Positions 1 through 12,700 of a stretch of DNA of 64,000 nt are shown here, piece after piece; the stretch's first letter is position 1; the number at the start of each line of letters is the position of its first letter. The stretch comes from Chrysomallon squamiferum (Eukaryota > Mollusca > Gastropoda > Neomphalida > Peltospiridae). The notes below the pieces were generated by a model. The model saw nothing but the letters and a program-made list of their open reading frames with translations, was not told the origin of the DNA and searched no databases. The stretch spans positions 15,403,842 to 15,467,841 of the forward strand of contig CM022679.1 in assembly GCA_012295275.1 (NCBI GenBank). The letters run 5' to 3'. A program made the position numbers and the translations under genes.

Positions 1-203
1 AACCAGAAAGAATAACAAAACAACCAGCACAACAAAAATAACTGAGCTGTCATGAAATAATATCTTACCGACATATACAATTCTTTTTCGATTATCATTA
101 TCAAACACATCATTTGCAGTTCTAAAAACATTAATTTCTCAAGTTCATCATAAAGAAGTCCACAAGTTGTTGTAGTTAGGGTTTTTGATAATTTTATCGT
201 CAG

Positions 204-1223
204 GTGTTTTGTTTTTTACAAAGGGTGCACTTGTTGGTGGTATCACATCGCTGGCGTTCACTCTGTGGATCGGTATAGGATCATTCGTCAACAAAGTCTC
301 AACCCCTAAATCTCCAACCTGGACGAGTGGCTGCAACGTCAACCTAACCAACATAGCTACGACCACTGTAGCAACAACGGCTACAACAACAACAGCTACA
401 GAATCTATGTACATAGATGTTTTTCTTACATCTTTCCACTCAGTTTGCAAATATAATGTTCTATGATAAATATGTCGTGGGGATATTTTACTACATTGTT
501 AATGAATAACAATAACAACAGCAACAGTAATGATAACAGTAACAGCAATACCATCAACAAAAACAACAATCACATCATCATCATCATCAACAACAACAAC
601 AAACAACAACAACAATAATAATATAATTTATTTTCAGCCTGCCTATTTACACCATGTCCTATTTCTACTTCACCCCTGTTGCTATGGTGACGGTCGTAAT
701 TGTAGGATTAATAGTCAGCTTCATAACAGGTATGTATGTATCTATGTATCTATGTATCTGTGTATATATGTATTTATGTATGCGTGTATGTATGTATGTA
801 TGTATGTATGTATGTATGTATGTATGTATTTTAGAATTTTTGAATATTCTCTGTCTTACGTACGTCTAATTAGGCTCTGCTGATAAACCATATTCGGGAA
901 CGAACTGGCACAAGGAGGATAAAGTCCAATCACGACCTCACAAACCCCGTCAGATGCCGTTGACGAGACTCGAACGTATGCACTTATTTGCACGCACCCT
1001 ATATATGTATGTATACGTGTGTACTTAAGTATTAATGTCTGTAATTTAATTATTTTTTTTGTGGGGTTTTTCAGGTTACACAAGACCATCATCTCTAGAC
1101 GCCAGACTTATCTGTCCTCTGTTTGACCGACTGTTTCCCTGTCTTCCTGAAGTCATTCTCAAACCGCTCAGGTTTGGAATTAACCATGAAGGAGTGAGTA
1201 TTATCAATGTGATGACATTTAAA

Positions 1224-1300
<77 letters not shown>

Positions 1301-1776
1301 ATTTAATTATATTCTATATGTATCATTATTTCATTAAAAATGTTTATTATTATTATTATTATTTTCGTTATATATACAACACATTAAAAGAAAAGACAGA
1401 ACAAAAACTGAGTCTTACAATTTTGCGAGGTTATCTTTGCTAACCATAATAAAAGAACGACAGTAAATCATTCACAAAGATTTCCACTGTGTTTGTGAGC
1501 ATAATTTGAATAATTCATTCGGTGAAATTTAAGTACACGTTGCTGTATTTATTTTAGAAATACGACAGACCTATTCCAGATGAATGGCGTCACGTGATCA
1601 AGCAACCCCATACGTCCATGGACAAACCGCCGATGTTTACTGATGTAGAAAAGATTCCGATAGATCAAGAAAAAGAGAATATCAACAAAGGAATTTCAAA
1701 CTCGGACAAAGATCAGAATGGACTGTACAATCCTGCATTTCAGAATTCTGAAAAGAGCGAGGATACCCGATTTTAG
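204..1776 (+). CDS. SLC5A8: Sodium-coupled monocarboxylate transporter, SLC5A8/SLC5A12-like (3' part, last four coding exons)
   Basis: Coding exons are about 204-408, 638-729, 1075-1193 and 1558-1776 (TAG at 1774), and phases agree across all three introns. The first exon gives FFTKGALVGGITSLAF, a membrane segment typical of the SLC5 family after the K-G-A loop, followed by an extracellular loop with C-N and many Thr. The second gives IYTMSYFYFTP and a hydrophobic helix ending in GLIVSFITG, the conserved last transmembrane segment. The third and fourth form a cytoplasmic tail ending NPAFQNSEKSEDTRF. The N-P-A-F box and T-R-[FL] end match what I recall of SLC5A8, and T-R-F fits a class I PDZ ligand. 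The family imports lactate, pyruvate, short-chain fatty acids or vitamins with Na+ at the plasma membrane. SLC5A6, SLC5A8 and SLC5A12 cannot be separated with certainty from the C-terminus alone. Upstream exons lie outside the window. Confidence 0.8.
885..985 (-). repeat. Possible tRNA-derived SINE fragment in an SLC5A8 intron
   Basis: This GC-richer block of about 100 bp lies in an AT-rich intron between coding exons 2 and 3. On the minus strand it contains CGTTCGAGTCTC, close to the RNA polymerase III B box (GGTTCGANTCC) of tRNA-derived SINEs. No clear A box is seen. The assignment rests on this motif and on base composition. Confidence 0.35.
1226..1292. repeat. (AT)n microsatellite
   Basis: An uninterrupted TA dinucleotide run of about 65 bp lies in the last intron of the SLC5A8-like gene. 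It is followed by GTATGTAT repeats. Related TATG tetranucleotide runs occur at about 727-829 and 2281-2325. Confidence 0.95.
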
Positions 1777-1795
1777 TGGACATCATAGAAATAAT

Positions 1796-1801
1796 AATAA
1801 A
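1796..1801 (+). terminator. Likely poly(A) signal of the SLC5A8-like gene
   Basis: AATAAA lies 20 bases after the TAG stop at 1774-1776. It sits in an AT-rich run, so chance cannot be excluded, but the spacing is acceptable for a very short 3' UTR. Confidence 0.35.
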
Positions 1802-1950
1802 AATTTCTCGTAGCAAGTAAATGCAATAATAATTACACATTCTCAAAAGTAGAGAGAGTAATCGAGTCTAGGGACTCGGTAGATGCAGTAAGTAAAATTT
1901 CTCACACTGAAATAAAAGCAATAATAATTACTTGTTGTCGTATTTTCCAG

Positions 1951-2143
1951 GAATATCCAGACGTAAGGGACATTAAAAAGGAAACTATGAAACACTTCAT
2001 GTAGAAACAATGATAATTAAAAATTCTAAATTCACCCAAGATATGTGGATGTAACAAACATTAAGAAGAAATGGCAAGCATTTAACAAAGGAGAATACCC
2101 GGATACTGACGCAGTAAGAAAGACTTGTCGAAATTATAAATAG
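1951..2143 (+). pseudogene. Two exon-like remnants after SLC5A8 sharing a Y-x-D-V-x-x-I-K-K motif
   Basis: A good acceptor (tattttccag) precedes 1951-2004, which reads EYPDVRDIKKETMKHFM and then stop. From 2030 to 2143 another open stretch contains YVDVTNIKKKW and GEYPDTDAVRK before a stop, with a donor-like GCA/gtaag at about 2113. The two peptides share the Y-[PV]-D-V-x-[DN]-I-K-K pattern and the E-Y-P-D box. I do not recognise the family. They could be decayed duplicates of one exon, alternative 3' ends of the SLC5A8-like gene, or part of a transposon. This is a description of similarity, not a functional call. Confidence 0.3.
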
Positions 2144-2459
2144 AAATTTTCACATTACCAGAATATTTATGTAACAAATACTGTACAATCAATAATTTCT
2201 ACAATTAAAATGTTTTGAAAAGAGCGAATCTGACGAGACGTACCTGACCATATAATATGTAGATGTGTGTATATATATATTGTATGTATGTATGTATGTA
2301 TGTATGTATGTATGTATGTATGTGTGTGTATATATTTATATATATATATTTATATAATCGCTTATTGATATAATAATAATAATACTTGCAGCCGACCTGA
2401 TAGGTTAGAAAACAAATACAGAATGGAATTTAATACTTTCTTGATGTTTTTAAATTGCA

Positions 2460-4340
2460 ATATGTCGGGGAAAAAACCTTGTAGACAATGTTGCATGTGA
2501 ACAGTTCTCCGACGTGTCTACAGAGATTTTAAAATTAATTGATACCATTAATTTAAAAACTCAGAATTAGTCCCAAAAACAACAGTCCCAGAAAATAAAA
2601 AACTTGGAATATAGCATATGTAAAATCGCTAATCCAGATGTCAGCGCAGATTAAGAATCCAGCTGCCTAAAATTTAATTTTTTTCATGCGATTTATTTTC
2701 AAAAGCTGACCTTTATTTTGGCATCTAGTTTTACGAAGCAGAATGCCTTCAAAAAGATTTAAAAAAAAAAAAAAAAAATCGTCCAGGTTATAATGGCGAA
2801 CTTCTTCACACCATCTAATTAAAACTCAATGACACTTTTGTTGGGAAAAATAACATCTCCACTTTTAAATCCAATTCCAAAGAGACTTATTATAACGAAG
2901 GCATCCACTGTTGTTGAAGATCACTTGTATACTGTTATATTAGATACCGATTCTACAGAGTCTACTGTAAGCGAAAAAATGTATTCTGATTATTTAGACG
3001 ATGAAAACATTCATCTTTTAAATATGAGTTCTCTCGTGGCAGTCGTTGAGTTAACAGTGGTATACTGAAACCAATGCTCAGTTCAAAGTTTTGACAAACC
3101 CAGATTTTGATTAGTTTTCGTAGTACTTAACAGTAGTAATAATGTCATTATTCCAATCCTGCCTGGAACAAGTGCTTTAAATATGATGAAAGATTTTTTC
3201 AGGGAGCACCTTTGCTTAAACTCTGGTTTTCAGGATAAATGTTTGGATTGGCGGGGAATGCCGAACGAAATAGTGTTGTTATTCTTCCTAATCCCAAGGA
3301 CACTACTAAAAGGTATCTAGAAAAGAACTTAGCCTATCCTGATATCAACATCATGTTGATGGTTAGATTATTCGATGTTGCAATACTCACAACTCCTATT
3401 CCTCAAAAAGTATCGTTGTGTCAGATCTAACAAATCATTTTGGAAGATTCGTCGCCAGAGAGTGAAATTAATGATGCCTGGTTGCTAGAAAAGATTAATC
3501 TTACGTCAGAAGGTCAGACTAAAGCTTGATACTAAAATACTCAGACACCTTTTTCCTTCGGGTAACGGATACCACTAGTACGAAGAGGTGAAAAACATTT
3601 ATATCTTCTGTTATGGGATCAGAAGAAAGTCTTGAGCTTCTGCTGTTGCCTGAAAGAACGGATCTTTATATATCTATGTACAATGTACAATAGAAAATTG
3701 TTGGCTTTTCACGAAAAATTGATAATAATTTATAAAGATAACAGTGGAACACAAACCTAGAACAACTTTCTTTTTTCTAGGAGTAAAATCTTGACAAATA
3801 GTTCAGGAATGTTCCAGCGGTTGCTTTTGAAGAAGTGTTATTAGTTTTTTCATCTTTCGAGAAACATCGTCTTAGAGGTTAACTAGTTTCCAGATTATTC
3901 GTTACTATAATGTTAAATTGGCATCTAAGAAATCTGGTTTTTTCATGATCAGGTTAAGTATCTAAGATATATTAATCCAGGTTTATATTAATATGGTAGG
4001 GTTCCAGATTTCGTGGAAAATCTATGCATGTCAGCTAATGACGTTTCAAAACTGCGAAAATGAATATTTTACCTTTGTACACTGTCAGTAGAGAATAGAA
4101 GATAAATGTGGTTCCATCAAACCAGTTTCGATCCATAGACTTTTAGACCTATTTGCCGATGTGGGGCATTTGGTTTGAGAAAAAACGCTAGCTCTTCTAA
4201 AGGAAAGATTTGTCTGACCTTCCTTAAATAAGCATATATAGGAGTGGATAAAAAGGTTTAGGTGACTGTATCGGAAAGGTCAGACAAACACGAGTCAACC
4301 AGTCGAGATGATCTAACGCGAAATGGTTGTTATCTTTCAT
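2460..4340 (+). mobile_element. Decayed retroelement with a possible aspartic-protease remnant
   Basis: Fragments in several frames are broken by stops and short indels. The clearest, in 2829-3068, carries a V-I-L-D-T-D-S-T-E-S stretch followed by V-S-E, resembling the D-[TS]-G-[AS] active-site region of retroviral-type proteases in LTR retrotransposons, with Asp in place of the Gly. Further fragments at 3239-3430 may continue it. No reverse transcriptase motif and no LTR pair could be seen. A short inverted repeat (tttgtctgacc at about 4209 and ggtcagacaaa at about 4278) lies near the right side. The boundaries are approximate and the element is dead. Confidence 0.35.
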
Positions 4341-4516
4341 TGATTCAATGTATCTTCGTAAATTTTTGAAGTAAGTCCTTAATAATAAAAAAAAATAAAA
4401 AATAAATAAATAAATGCTGATATATAATTTGAAAATGGTGTCGTTGAATAAATAATATATTTTTTATTTCTAGTTATTTTCTAATTTAAATTAAATAAAA
4501 CATCTAATTACTAATA

Positions 4517-5209
4517 CAGTGGTACCTTGACTTATGAGTTGAATTCGTTCCGTGACCGAGCTTGTATCTCAATTTGAAATTAACTGAAATACCATTAATC
4601 CGTTCCAGCCTCCCAAAATCACCCAAATGTTTGGTAACGTGTTTTCGAATAAAAAAACAAATGTACGTATAAATGACAAAAATGTATGAAAACAAAACAA
4701 AATGTAAAGAAATAAACTGAATTTGTAAAGTGTACAGGGTTAGGGTTTCATGGACAGAGTTCAGCAGCTTAGAAACTATTTTAACGCCATAAGAGGCTAC
4801 AGTATGGTACATATCGTAAAAGTACTACGCTACTACTGCCTACCCATATTGACTATATGCACACATTGCTCGTATTTTTCTATGATTTCATGATTTAATT
4901 TAATGGACATCATCCGCTTCTTCTTCTTAGCACTGTCCTTTGCACTCACTTTCTTAGAATCCATTGTAATTTGGCAAAATGCTTCACAAAACGCGAACAC
5001 AACGATCAGGGATGCTTCCATGGCGAGGTAACGACGTGAAGCAATCGAGTAAGACGCGGGATGCTGGGCGGAGGTTGTGTTGTTTGTTGCGCCAACTAGC
5101 GGCGTAACTCGGATTTTGGATCGCAACTCAAAGCAAAAAATCGAAAGGGCGGCTGCTCTTTACTCGAAAAATTCGTAAGTTGGAGCACTCGTTACTCAAG
5201 GTACCACTG
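4517..5209 (-). mobile_element. Internally deleted Tigger/pogo DNA transposon (693 bp)
   Basis: The ends are inverted: CAGTGGTACCTTGACTTATG at the left, and the complement of CAGTGGTACCTTGAGTAACG at the right. A TA duplication flanks both sides (4515-4516 and 5210-5211), as expected for Tc1/mariner-superfamily insertion. The minus strand codes for the start of a Tigger-type transposase: M-D-S-K-K near 4973, followed by KKKKRMMSIKLNHEIIEKYE, the CENP-B/psq-like N-terminal helix-turn-helix. The DDE catalytic core is missing, so the copy cannot move by itself. A related copy in the opposite orientation lies at 58759-59541. It sits in the intergenic stretch between SLC5A8 and SLC25A16. Confidence 0.85.
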
Positions 5210-5911
5210 TATATATAAGTAGGCTATGTGACAATAACCCGAATCTCACCGAGCAGTTTTCGTCAACAGCTTTGTTTCAGTCGCTAGTTAAGCTCCGATA
5301 AATCGCTTCCGAAATGGGCTACCATTTTTCTTTGCATTGTTATCTATAAACAGTGTCATAATTTTATGAGTAATATTCAGGTCTACACTAGCCTTTCCGT
5401 TATATTTTTCAAAACAGAACTGAAAAATTTTCAGATTTTCCACCCAGTTTCTTCATTTTGTCTTCGCGAAAACCATTCCAGATTATACACAAGACGATTG
5501 AAATATTTTTTTAATCCTTTGTAATAAATTTCGTTGGTTACTTAGTGATCTGCTTGCAAAGTTTAATGGAGTTTGATCAGTTACCACTCCGCCAAGCTGC
5601 GCTGTAATCAGTGTTAACAATGGAACGCCTCAATCTGCACATTTTCACCATAAAAAAAAAAAAAAAAAAAAAAAAAAATAATAATAATAATAAATAAAAA
5701 AACAAATTTAAAAAATAGAAAAATAATTTTTTTTTTTTAAAAAGACAGTGCATTTAACTTTACAGAACCATTAAATAGTCTGAACAGTATTTAAAGTAAC
5801 AGATTTTTTAGTATCTTCTGAAAACATTTAAATGTACTATTTTATTCAGTTTGTTTTTACTAAGCCAATGTTTGATGATTAATAATCGTCCTTTATATCA
5901 TACACTTAAAT

Positions 5912-5913
<2 letters not shown>

Positions 5914-5957
<44 letters not shown>
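5914..5957. repeat. (GA)n microsatellite
   Basis: A perfect GA dinucleotide run of about 44 bp lies in the intergenic region, with no coding potential. Confidence 0.95.
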
Positions 5958-5959
<2 letters not shown>

Positions 5960-8900
5960 ATAATCAACAAAGAAAACAAAAGTCTGGAGAAAATGTTTAT
6001 ACGAATTTATTTTACAAGTTAGTTGCGTAATATATTTACCACATCAATAGGTACAGAAACATTAGAACCATCCGAATGTTGCAATAAAGTATTTTTATTT
6101 TATGAAACATAAATATTTATACCAGTATTATTTTTATTATAATCACCGAAATTATACATATGTAAGAACATCAATATCTTTAAATTAAAAGAAACAAAAA
6201 AAAAAAAAAAAAAAAAAACATAACTAAACAATAATAATAAAACATTAAAGCATTTGCATCTTTCTGGAATTAAAAAATATACTTTTATAATTATTTATTT
6301 AGGCTAATGAAAATATTATTATTAAACATCACGAAAATATAACCAAACATATAACTATTAAAAACAATCAGGTCTTTGGTATATGTAGATAATGCAATGA
6401 GGTTTCAAACAGTTACACTGCACACAGTGATATAAATATGTTCCAGATCTGCAATAATGCTTCAATAAAAATTCCATGTCTGCTGCATTTGAAAGATTAA
6501 CACGCACACAGATGCACACACACAGCCACACACACAAAGTGACCTAAAGTTTTGGAACATTGATATATTAGTTTAAGTAGCATTCTCTTATGTGGTAAAC
6601 TGCACCAATTTGAGTCATGCAAATGAACTGTTATGAAATACTTTACCTCATAAAAACAAGTCCTAATTTCTTACTATATACACTTTCATCCATTCAATTC
6701 CTTAAAATAAATCAGATTAGAGTTATTTCCCTTTGATTTTGTGTAATCCTGATGAAAATTTAATATACAACATAATTACAGAATTTTAAAAAAAAATTGC
6801 AATTAGTGCAAATTATTAAATCAGTTTTAGTCAAATTATATTATTTTGTACAGACAGGAACCAGCTTCTACCAATTTAGTGCTTAGTTAGTGAGTACCTT
6901 ACAGATGCTGGTAGACATTGTAAAAATAATTACTCACCAGAGTGTAATCATACAGACAGTCACTGATTTTACAAGCTTTTTTTTTAAGCCTATAACCAAT
7001 TAAATTTCATTTTATGCACGTTGGTAAAAAAAAAAAAAAAAATTTTATTATTTCCTTTGTTTAGGTTAAATTCATTTCTTTATTAAATTTTTCATCTGTT
7101 GAAAGTCTTATAAAAAGCTCATATTTAAAAAAAAAAAAAAAAAAATCTTTTGACAAGTACAATCTAAATGAGATTTTGGCTGAACAATCTATGAATTTAG
7201 GATACATGTCCACTCTTGGTTTGCTTAAACAAATCTCTGAGATTTTGTAAATTACCCAAATGCATACTTCAGTGAAGGTTAATTCATACAGTGATAAAAT
7301 GCAAACATGGTTCCCAACCACAACTTTAACACCTTCAGATTAGACCTCTCTAACTAACCTACTTCAATGCATTACATCATTTTGTTTTCATACCTTTCAT
7401 CTGGCTAACATTCTCAGTTTATAAGTAATAAAGTACAACAGAAATATAATAACCCATCAAGTGATATGTTATATAAATAAAACAATTTTATATTACAGTA
7501 AGAATTTGAGTTATAAAAGTGTAATAATAAACAAAGGCATTAATAAATATGAAAAATATATAAACAGTAAAAAATGTTTAGTACCATGAATATTATTTAA
7601 AAAACTCAAAACACACAGTATTTATTACTGATTGTCAGTAACTTGACTACAGTTATAGTAAGTAATAATAAGTGAAATAAAACAAAAAGATAAAAAATGG
7701 TTCATTTAGGCTAACATTTTTAAAAACTTAAAACTTAAACAAGATCAGCTGCACACTGACAAAATCTGAGATTTTAATAAGGCAAATGAATACAAAGGTA
7801 TCCTTTCTGTTAATGTTTTTAAACACATTTTAACATATTTATATTACTCCACACAAAAATGCATACTATTTTGTTAGGCCGGAAGAAAATCTTTCAATTA
7901 TATTAGCACCTTTAAATATGTCTAAATCAAAGTCTACTTAAACAAGAAGAAAAAAAAAAGAAGGAAAATAAAGACACGAACTCTGTACCGAATGCAATGC
8001 ATAATTTGATTAAGTTATTGTAAAATTCCTTCTTTACACTTGATCTAAAATAAAAATAAAAATTATCTTTACAGATACCTGTCATATTTTTAGTTGACAG
8101 AAAAACAAATATCACTATACAAATGTGACAGTTAAAATAATGTGAGTCTCACAAACACATTAGATATTTCAGCAATTATATTTTTGATTCTCAGCTTTTC
8201 CAGAGTGATTCTTTTTTTAATTTGACTTTTTTTTTTTAATTATAAAAAGTTAAATTTAAAAGATAATGAAATTAAATATAAAATTTCTGAAAATATAGCA
8301 CAATGTATCCTTCCTACTGACATAAAATGCCACATCATTTTGATTAATTATATAACAATAAGATCTTACATTTTTAAAACTTACGATTTGTATTTTCTGA
8401 AGTAAAAGAAAACAACTTCCATACTCATAAAAAAAAAAAAAAAACCAGAAGAAAACAAACAAAATATCACCCACCCTATTCAAAATAAAATAAGGAAAAA
8501 AACCCAACAAATCTATATTTTTGGGGTGAAGTAATAAATGTTAAAAGCATTTTTATGACAATTAATATTATGTTAACATCTTTTGAAAGACTAATTTTAT
8601 AGTAATACTGACAATTGTTATGACATCACAAATTATTAAAATCATATGTTCTGCCTAAATGCACACAAGATTATTTATGATCTATTATGCAGATCCATTA
8701 ACAAAGGACATTTTATCAGCTTTCAACATATTTTAAATTCTTTATTCAAATTTGTATTGTTAAATGTTAACCAAGAACTCATTTTGTTTCATATATTTAA
8801 AACAATAAAACAACAAAAAAATAGAAAAATGTAAAAAGATAATGAATAAAAAATATTTTATAAATATTTACAACCAATAAAAGCTAATATTCTGTCACAG

Positions 8901-9310
8901 TATCTTAGAATATTAAAAATAATGTTTTTTTGTTATTTTTTGTGGACTACTCCTGATATGCCAAAGGCTGAATCCATTGTGAATATGCTTGAAATGTAAA
9001 TGTAAATAAAGAAATAAAAATATAGTTTGCAATTGATAGAATAATATTTTTGGAAGAAGTTCTTGGCAAAACCAGACAGAATATTACCTTTTAAACTATT
9101 GAACTATTAAACTGGTTTTATGTTATTTTATCTTTTCAGTTTTGATTTAAGTTTCAGTTTACTGTTTTGAACATGAATTACAAGTATAGAGGATTAAATA
9201 TAAGTTAAAGACATTCTGAATTACAACAATTCTGAACTCAAATTTAACACGTTACTCTCACACTAACTGCATAAATTTCAATATTCTGTGCATAAGCTAA
9301 AAGCATTTAT

Positions 9311-9557
9311 CATTTAATTTGATTCCTGAGATGCTGAAATTCCATACATTCCCAAAGTAGTATAAATTAAATATTCTGTGTGTGTGTATATACACAAACA
9401 TTTGATTCCCAAGATGTTAAAATTCTATGCATTCCCAAACTAGTATAAATTAAATGTGTTGTGTGTGTATATATAGATGTACATACATTTAATTCCTGAG
9501 ATGATAAAATGCTGAAAATTCTATACATTCCCAAACTAGTATAAATTACATATGTTT
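9311..9557. repeat. Three-copy tandem repeat, unit about 70-90 bp
   Basis: Three diverged copies start near 9311, 9399 and 9486. Each has ATTTRATTCC, then GAGATG- or AAGATG-type sequence, then ATTCYATRCATTCCCAAA and TAGTATAAATTA, and copies 1 and 2 end in a TG/TA-rich run. It lies just downstream of the SLC25A16-like gene and may be in its 3' UTR. Confidence 0.8.
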
Positions 9558-9740
9558 GTTAAAGGACACACACACAACACACAAGAATACAGTATGGAAT
9601 TAAGATTTCCAGTTATCAAGAGATTTAATATGGATGAAAGCTGACAACTCAGAGATCATCTTCAACAAATGTTGATCACAGGTGCTGTATCACAGGGCTC
9701 CAGGTGTCATGCATGTGTCACTGCCTACAGGTAACCAAGA

Positions 9741-12700
9741 TCACCTGTCCACACCTGTGTCAAGTCCAAGGAGTTGTTTTACAGTCTCATACGTTGTAAA
9801 TGACATAGCTACCATAGGCATGATGCGAATGTAGTTGACGCTGAGTCCACGATATAGTCCCTGAGAGATGCCGTGTTCCTTGTAGATAAGAATCAGTGTT
9901 TGAACCCAGCCTCTGCAAACAAAATAACAATAAATAAATAAAATATAATTAATGAAACAAAAATATTCAATACACACATATAACGGACACAGAATGTCTG
10001 CAAAGTATTAAAAAGCAAATCATTAACAAAGTCAGAAAAAATGCCATGTAGAATTTTTTAACCAAAAAACTATTCAGTTATTCTGATTACAATAATACTT
10101 TTATCTGCGATATTATAAAAAGAATATATGGAAAAATATTTTTATGAAAATTAATACATTCATTGGCTGATTAAACAATAAATTCATTACTGTATATAAA
10201 ACATTTTGAAAAATATTTTTTTTATTTCTGGAAAAAATAAAGAAACAATTGTATATTTGGGGGTTTTGGTTTTTTAATAATTAAAAAAAAAAGAAAAAAA
10301 GGGGGTTTATTACTGAATTATAAATATTTTCTATATAATTAGTTTTATTTAATGCAATGAAATTATAATTTGATATATATAATTCCCTTTGGATGGAAGT
10401 ATTTAATTTATTGAATAAATATTGGATATTTTATTTACTGTCTGTAAATAGTGTAGCTATCTCAAATCTATTTATCAGTAACACTGGACTTGGTGAATAT
10501 TTATTTTTTTAGCACTATTATATAATTTTGTTTTGAAATAATAAATTAGTTAAATTAACCTTTCATATTTATGAGAATCGGGCAACATTGTAGACAGCTG
10601 AAGTCTTCTTCGAACCACATCAAGAGGATAACTGAATAAAACAAATTTTATGTTGTAAGTTATATTACTGTACTAACAAAAACTGATCTGTATCCAAACA
10701 ACAATGTATCCTTATTTTTTGTTACTAAATGAGAGAAAAACATGTATAAAATTTAACATAATTAATATCAGTTATTAAACAACAAAAATACTTAATATCA
10801 AAGTTAATAAATAACACAACAACCATAAGAAAAAAAACAACAAAAAACATCTACTTAACTGTTTACTGAATTATTTGTTTTGTATTTTTAATCAACTGAA
10901 ATGGATAAATAGATAAAACTGAATTATTTAATTTTTAATCAACTGAAATGGATAAATAGATATGAATTCAATGATACATACAAACAGATATCCTTTTTTC
11001 AATGATTAATGTAATAATTTTCCAAATTAACCGCAAAGGGACCTTAGAAAAATATAATAGAGATTTTACTCTGTTGTCAAACTTACGACACAGACTGTGC
11101 TACAGCACCTGCCAGTCCCCCACACAACAGCTTGGCTGGCAGAAACAGGACGAGTCCTCCAGTGTTCTGGGGACACGGCTTACCAACAACGTCAGGGAAG
11201 TTGTCAAGAAGGAATATTTTACTTGTTTCAAAAGTGAAGAATGAAACACCTGAAAAACACACGGGTCAACTTCATTATGCAAACTAAGGCATTTACAAAA
11301 AAGTGTTTCAACATTGTGGGAAACAATGAAAAAAAAATAAAAAGATTAAAAAATAAGAAAATCCTCATTGAGTCATGGATAGTTATAGAAAAAATAAAAA
11401 TAAAATAAAATATCTAAAAAGATAAAAACATAAAGTCTTTCAAAAGAACATTATGAACTTTTAAGTATTTATAACCTATTATAATTTTGATATACATAAA
11501 TTAATGAATTACCTACAATACAGGTGTTAAGCAAATACTGAAAATGATTCACTCCACAAAGCTTCTTTTTTGGCTTGTTTTAAAATTTTGAAAAAAAAAA
11601 AAACACCCTCATTCAGGGCTATTTTAATAAAGTATAAAGTTAAAAATGAACAACGAATATTAAAATATGGTTCAAATAAGCAACAACAAAATTTATTAAT
11701 GTAAGGGATCAAGTTAAAAACTTTGTATTTTTATAAAATAACCAATCTTTGACATCTAATGACCATGAATATTAACATGTTATTAAAAATACATTCATTC
11801 ATTCATAGAATGAGAAAAACAATCTTAAGCCAAAAAAAAATTTAACAATATAAAAAGTGAAAAAGCCATTCCAAAAAACAATTTAACTCAATTATAAAAA
11901 ATGTTCACCTTTGACTTGAAATGGGGCCATTCCAAGAACTAGACGGAACCAATCCTTTGTACAGTGCCTTTGTTCCCCCCTCTACATGGACCATGGACCG
12001 AACGGTGTGTCTCAAACCCAGGTAAATATGTTCACCTTTGACTTGAAATGCCAGTCGAGCTCTCACAACATCCAGTGGATAGGTAGAGACAACTGCTGTG
12101 AGACCTGCAAGATATTATTCAGTATATTTAGAGCACCAAAAGAAAAGGTATTTTCTTCCCTTCATTTGTTGTCATTCTCTAAGTTTGTTTGAAAAACACT
12201 TACCAGCTAAAGATCCTGCAGTTAGCTTGATAACATGTGGATTATCAGACAGATGTTTTTTCATCATCTGAAAATAATAATAATAATAATAATAATAATC
12301 ATACAAAATCAAATCAAATAAAAAATTAAATAACAAACAATTTTTTTCAAATCTGCTCCCTTGACTCAGGACTACAACATTAAAAGACTTCGTTATAACT
12401 TTGAAAAAGCTTTATCAGTCAGTGCTTAGCTCTTATGACCTTTCAAAAATATTATTTAATCATTTAACCAAATCTCTTAATACATACAGTAATACAGTTG
12501 CAAGGTTAATACATATACTATAGACATTAAATTATGTCCATCTGTGCAAAACAAGTAAAATCATCTAGTAAAAATGTATATACTAGCCTTGCCAAACAAG
12601 TACTCCAGTATATAGTTAAAATAATTATTCATTTTCCCATGTGCATTTCATGATCAGTATTTAAGCCTATACCAAATGATTTGTGATCAATATGTATGCC

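Larger units (their letters stand above)
1777..9740. other. Gene-poor interval between the SLC5A8-like and SLC25A16-like genes
   Basis: Apart from the remnants and the Tigger copy listed separately, I see no coding exons here. From about 5640 to 9300 the sequence is very AT-rich, with many poly(A)/poly(T) runs (5653-5678, 6196-6218, 7027-7041, 7126-7145) and short chance ORFs without recognisable domains. Part of the right side, up to 9740, must be the 3' UTR of the minus-strand SLC25A16-like gene. A possible ATTAAA poly(A) signal for that gene is the complement of 9624-9629, about 115 bp past its stop. Confidence 0.6.

Noticed and set aside
4504-4812. 102-residue minus-strand ORF
   Set aside because: It runs through the inverted end and deleted interior of the Tigger element without transposase similarity.
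9311-9557. Regularly spaced repeat considered as a CRISPR-like array
   Set aside because: The genome is eukaryotic, the copies are diverged tandem units without uniform spacers, and no cas genes are present.
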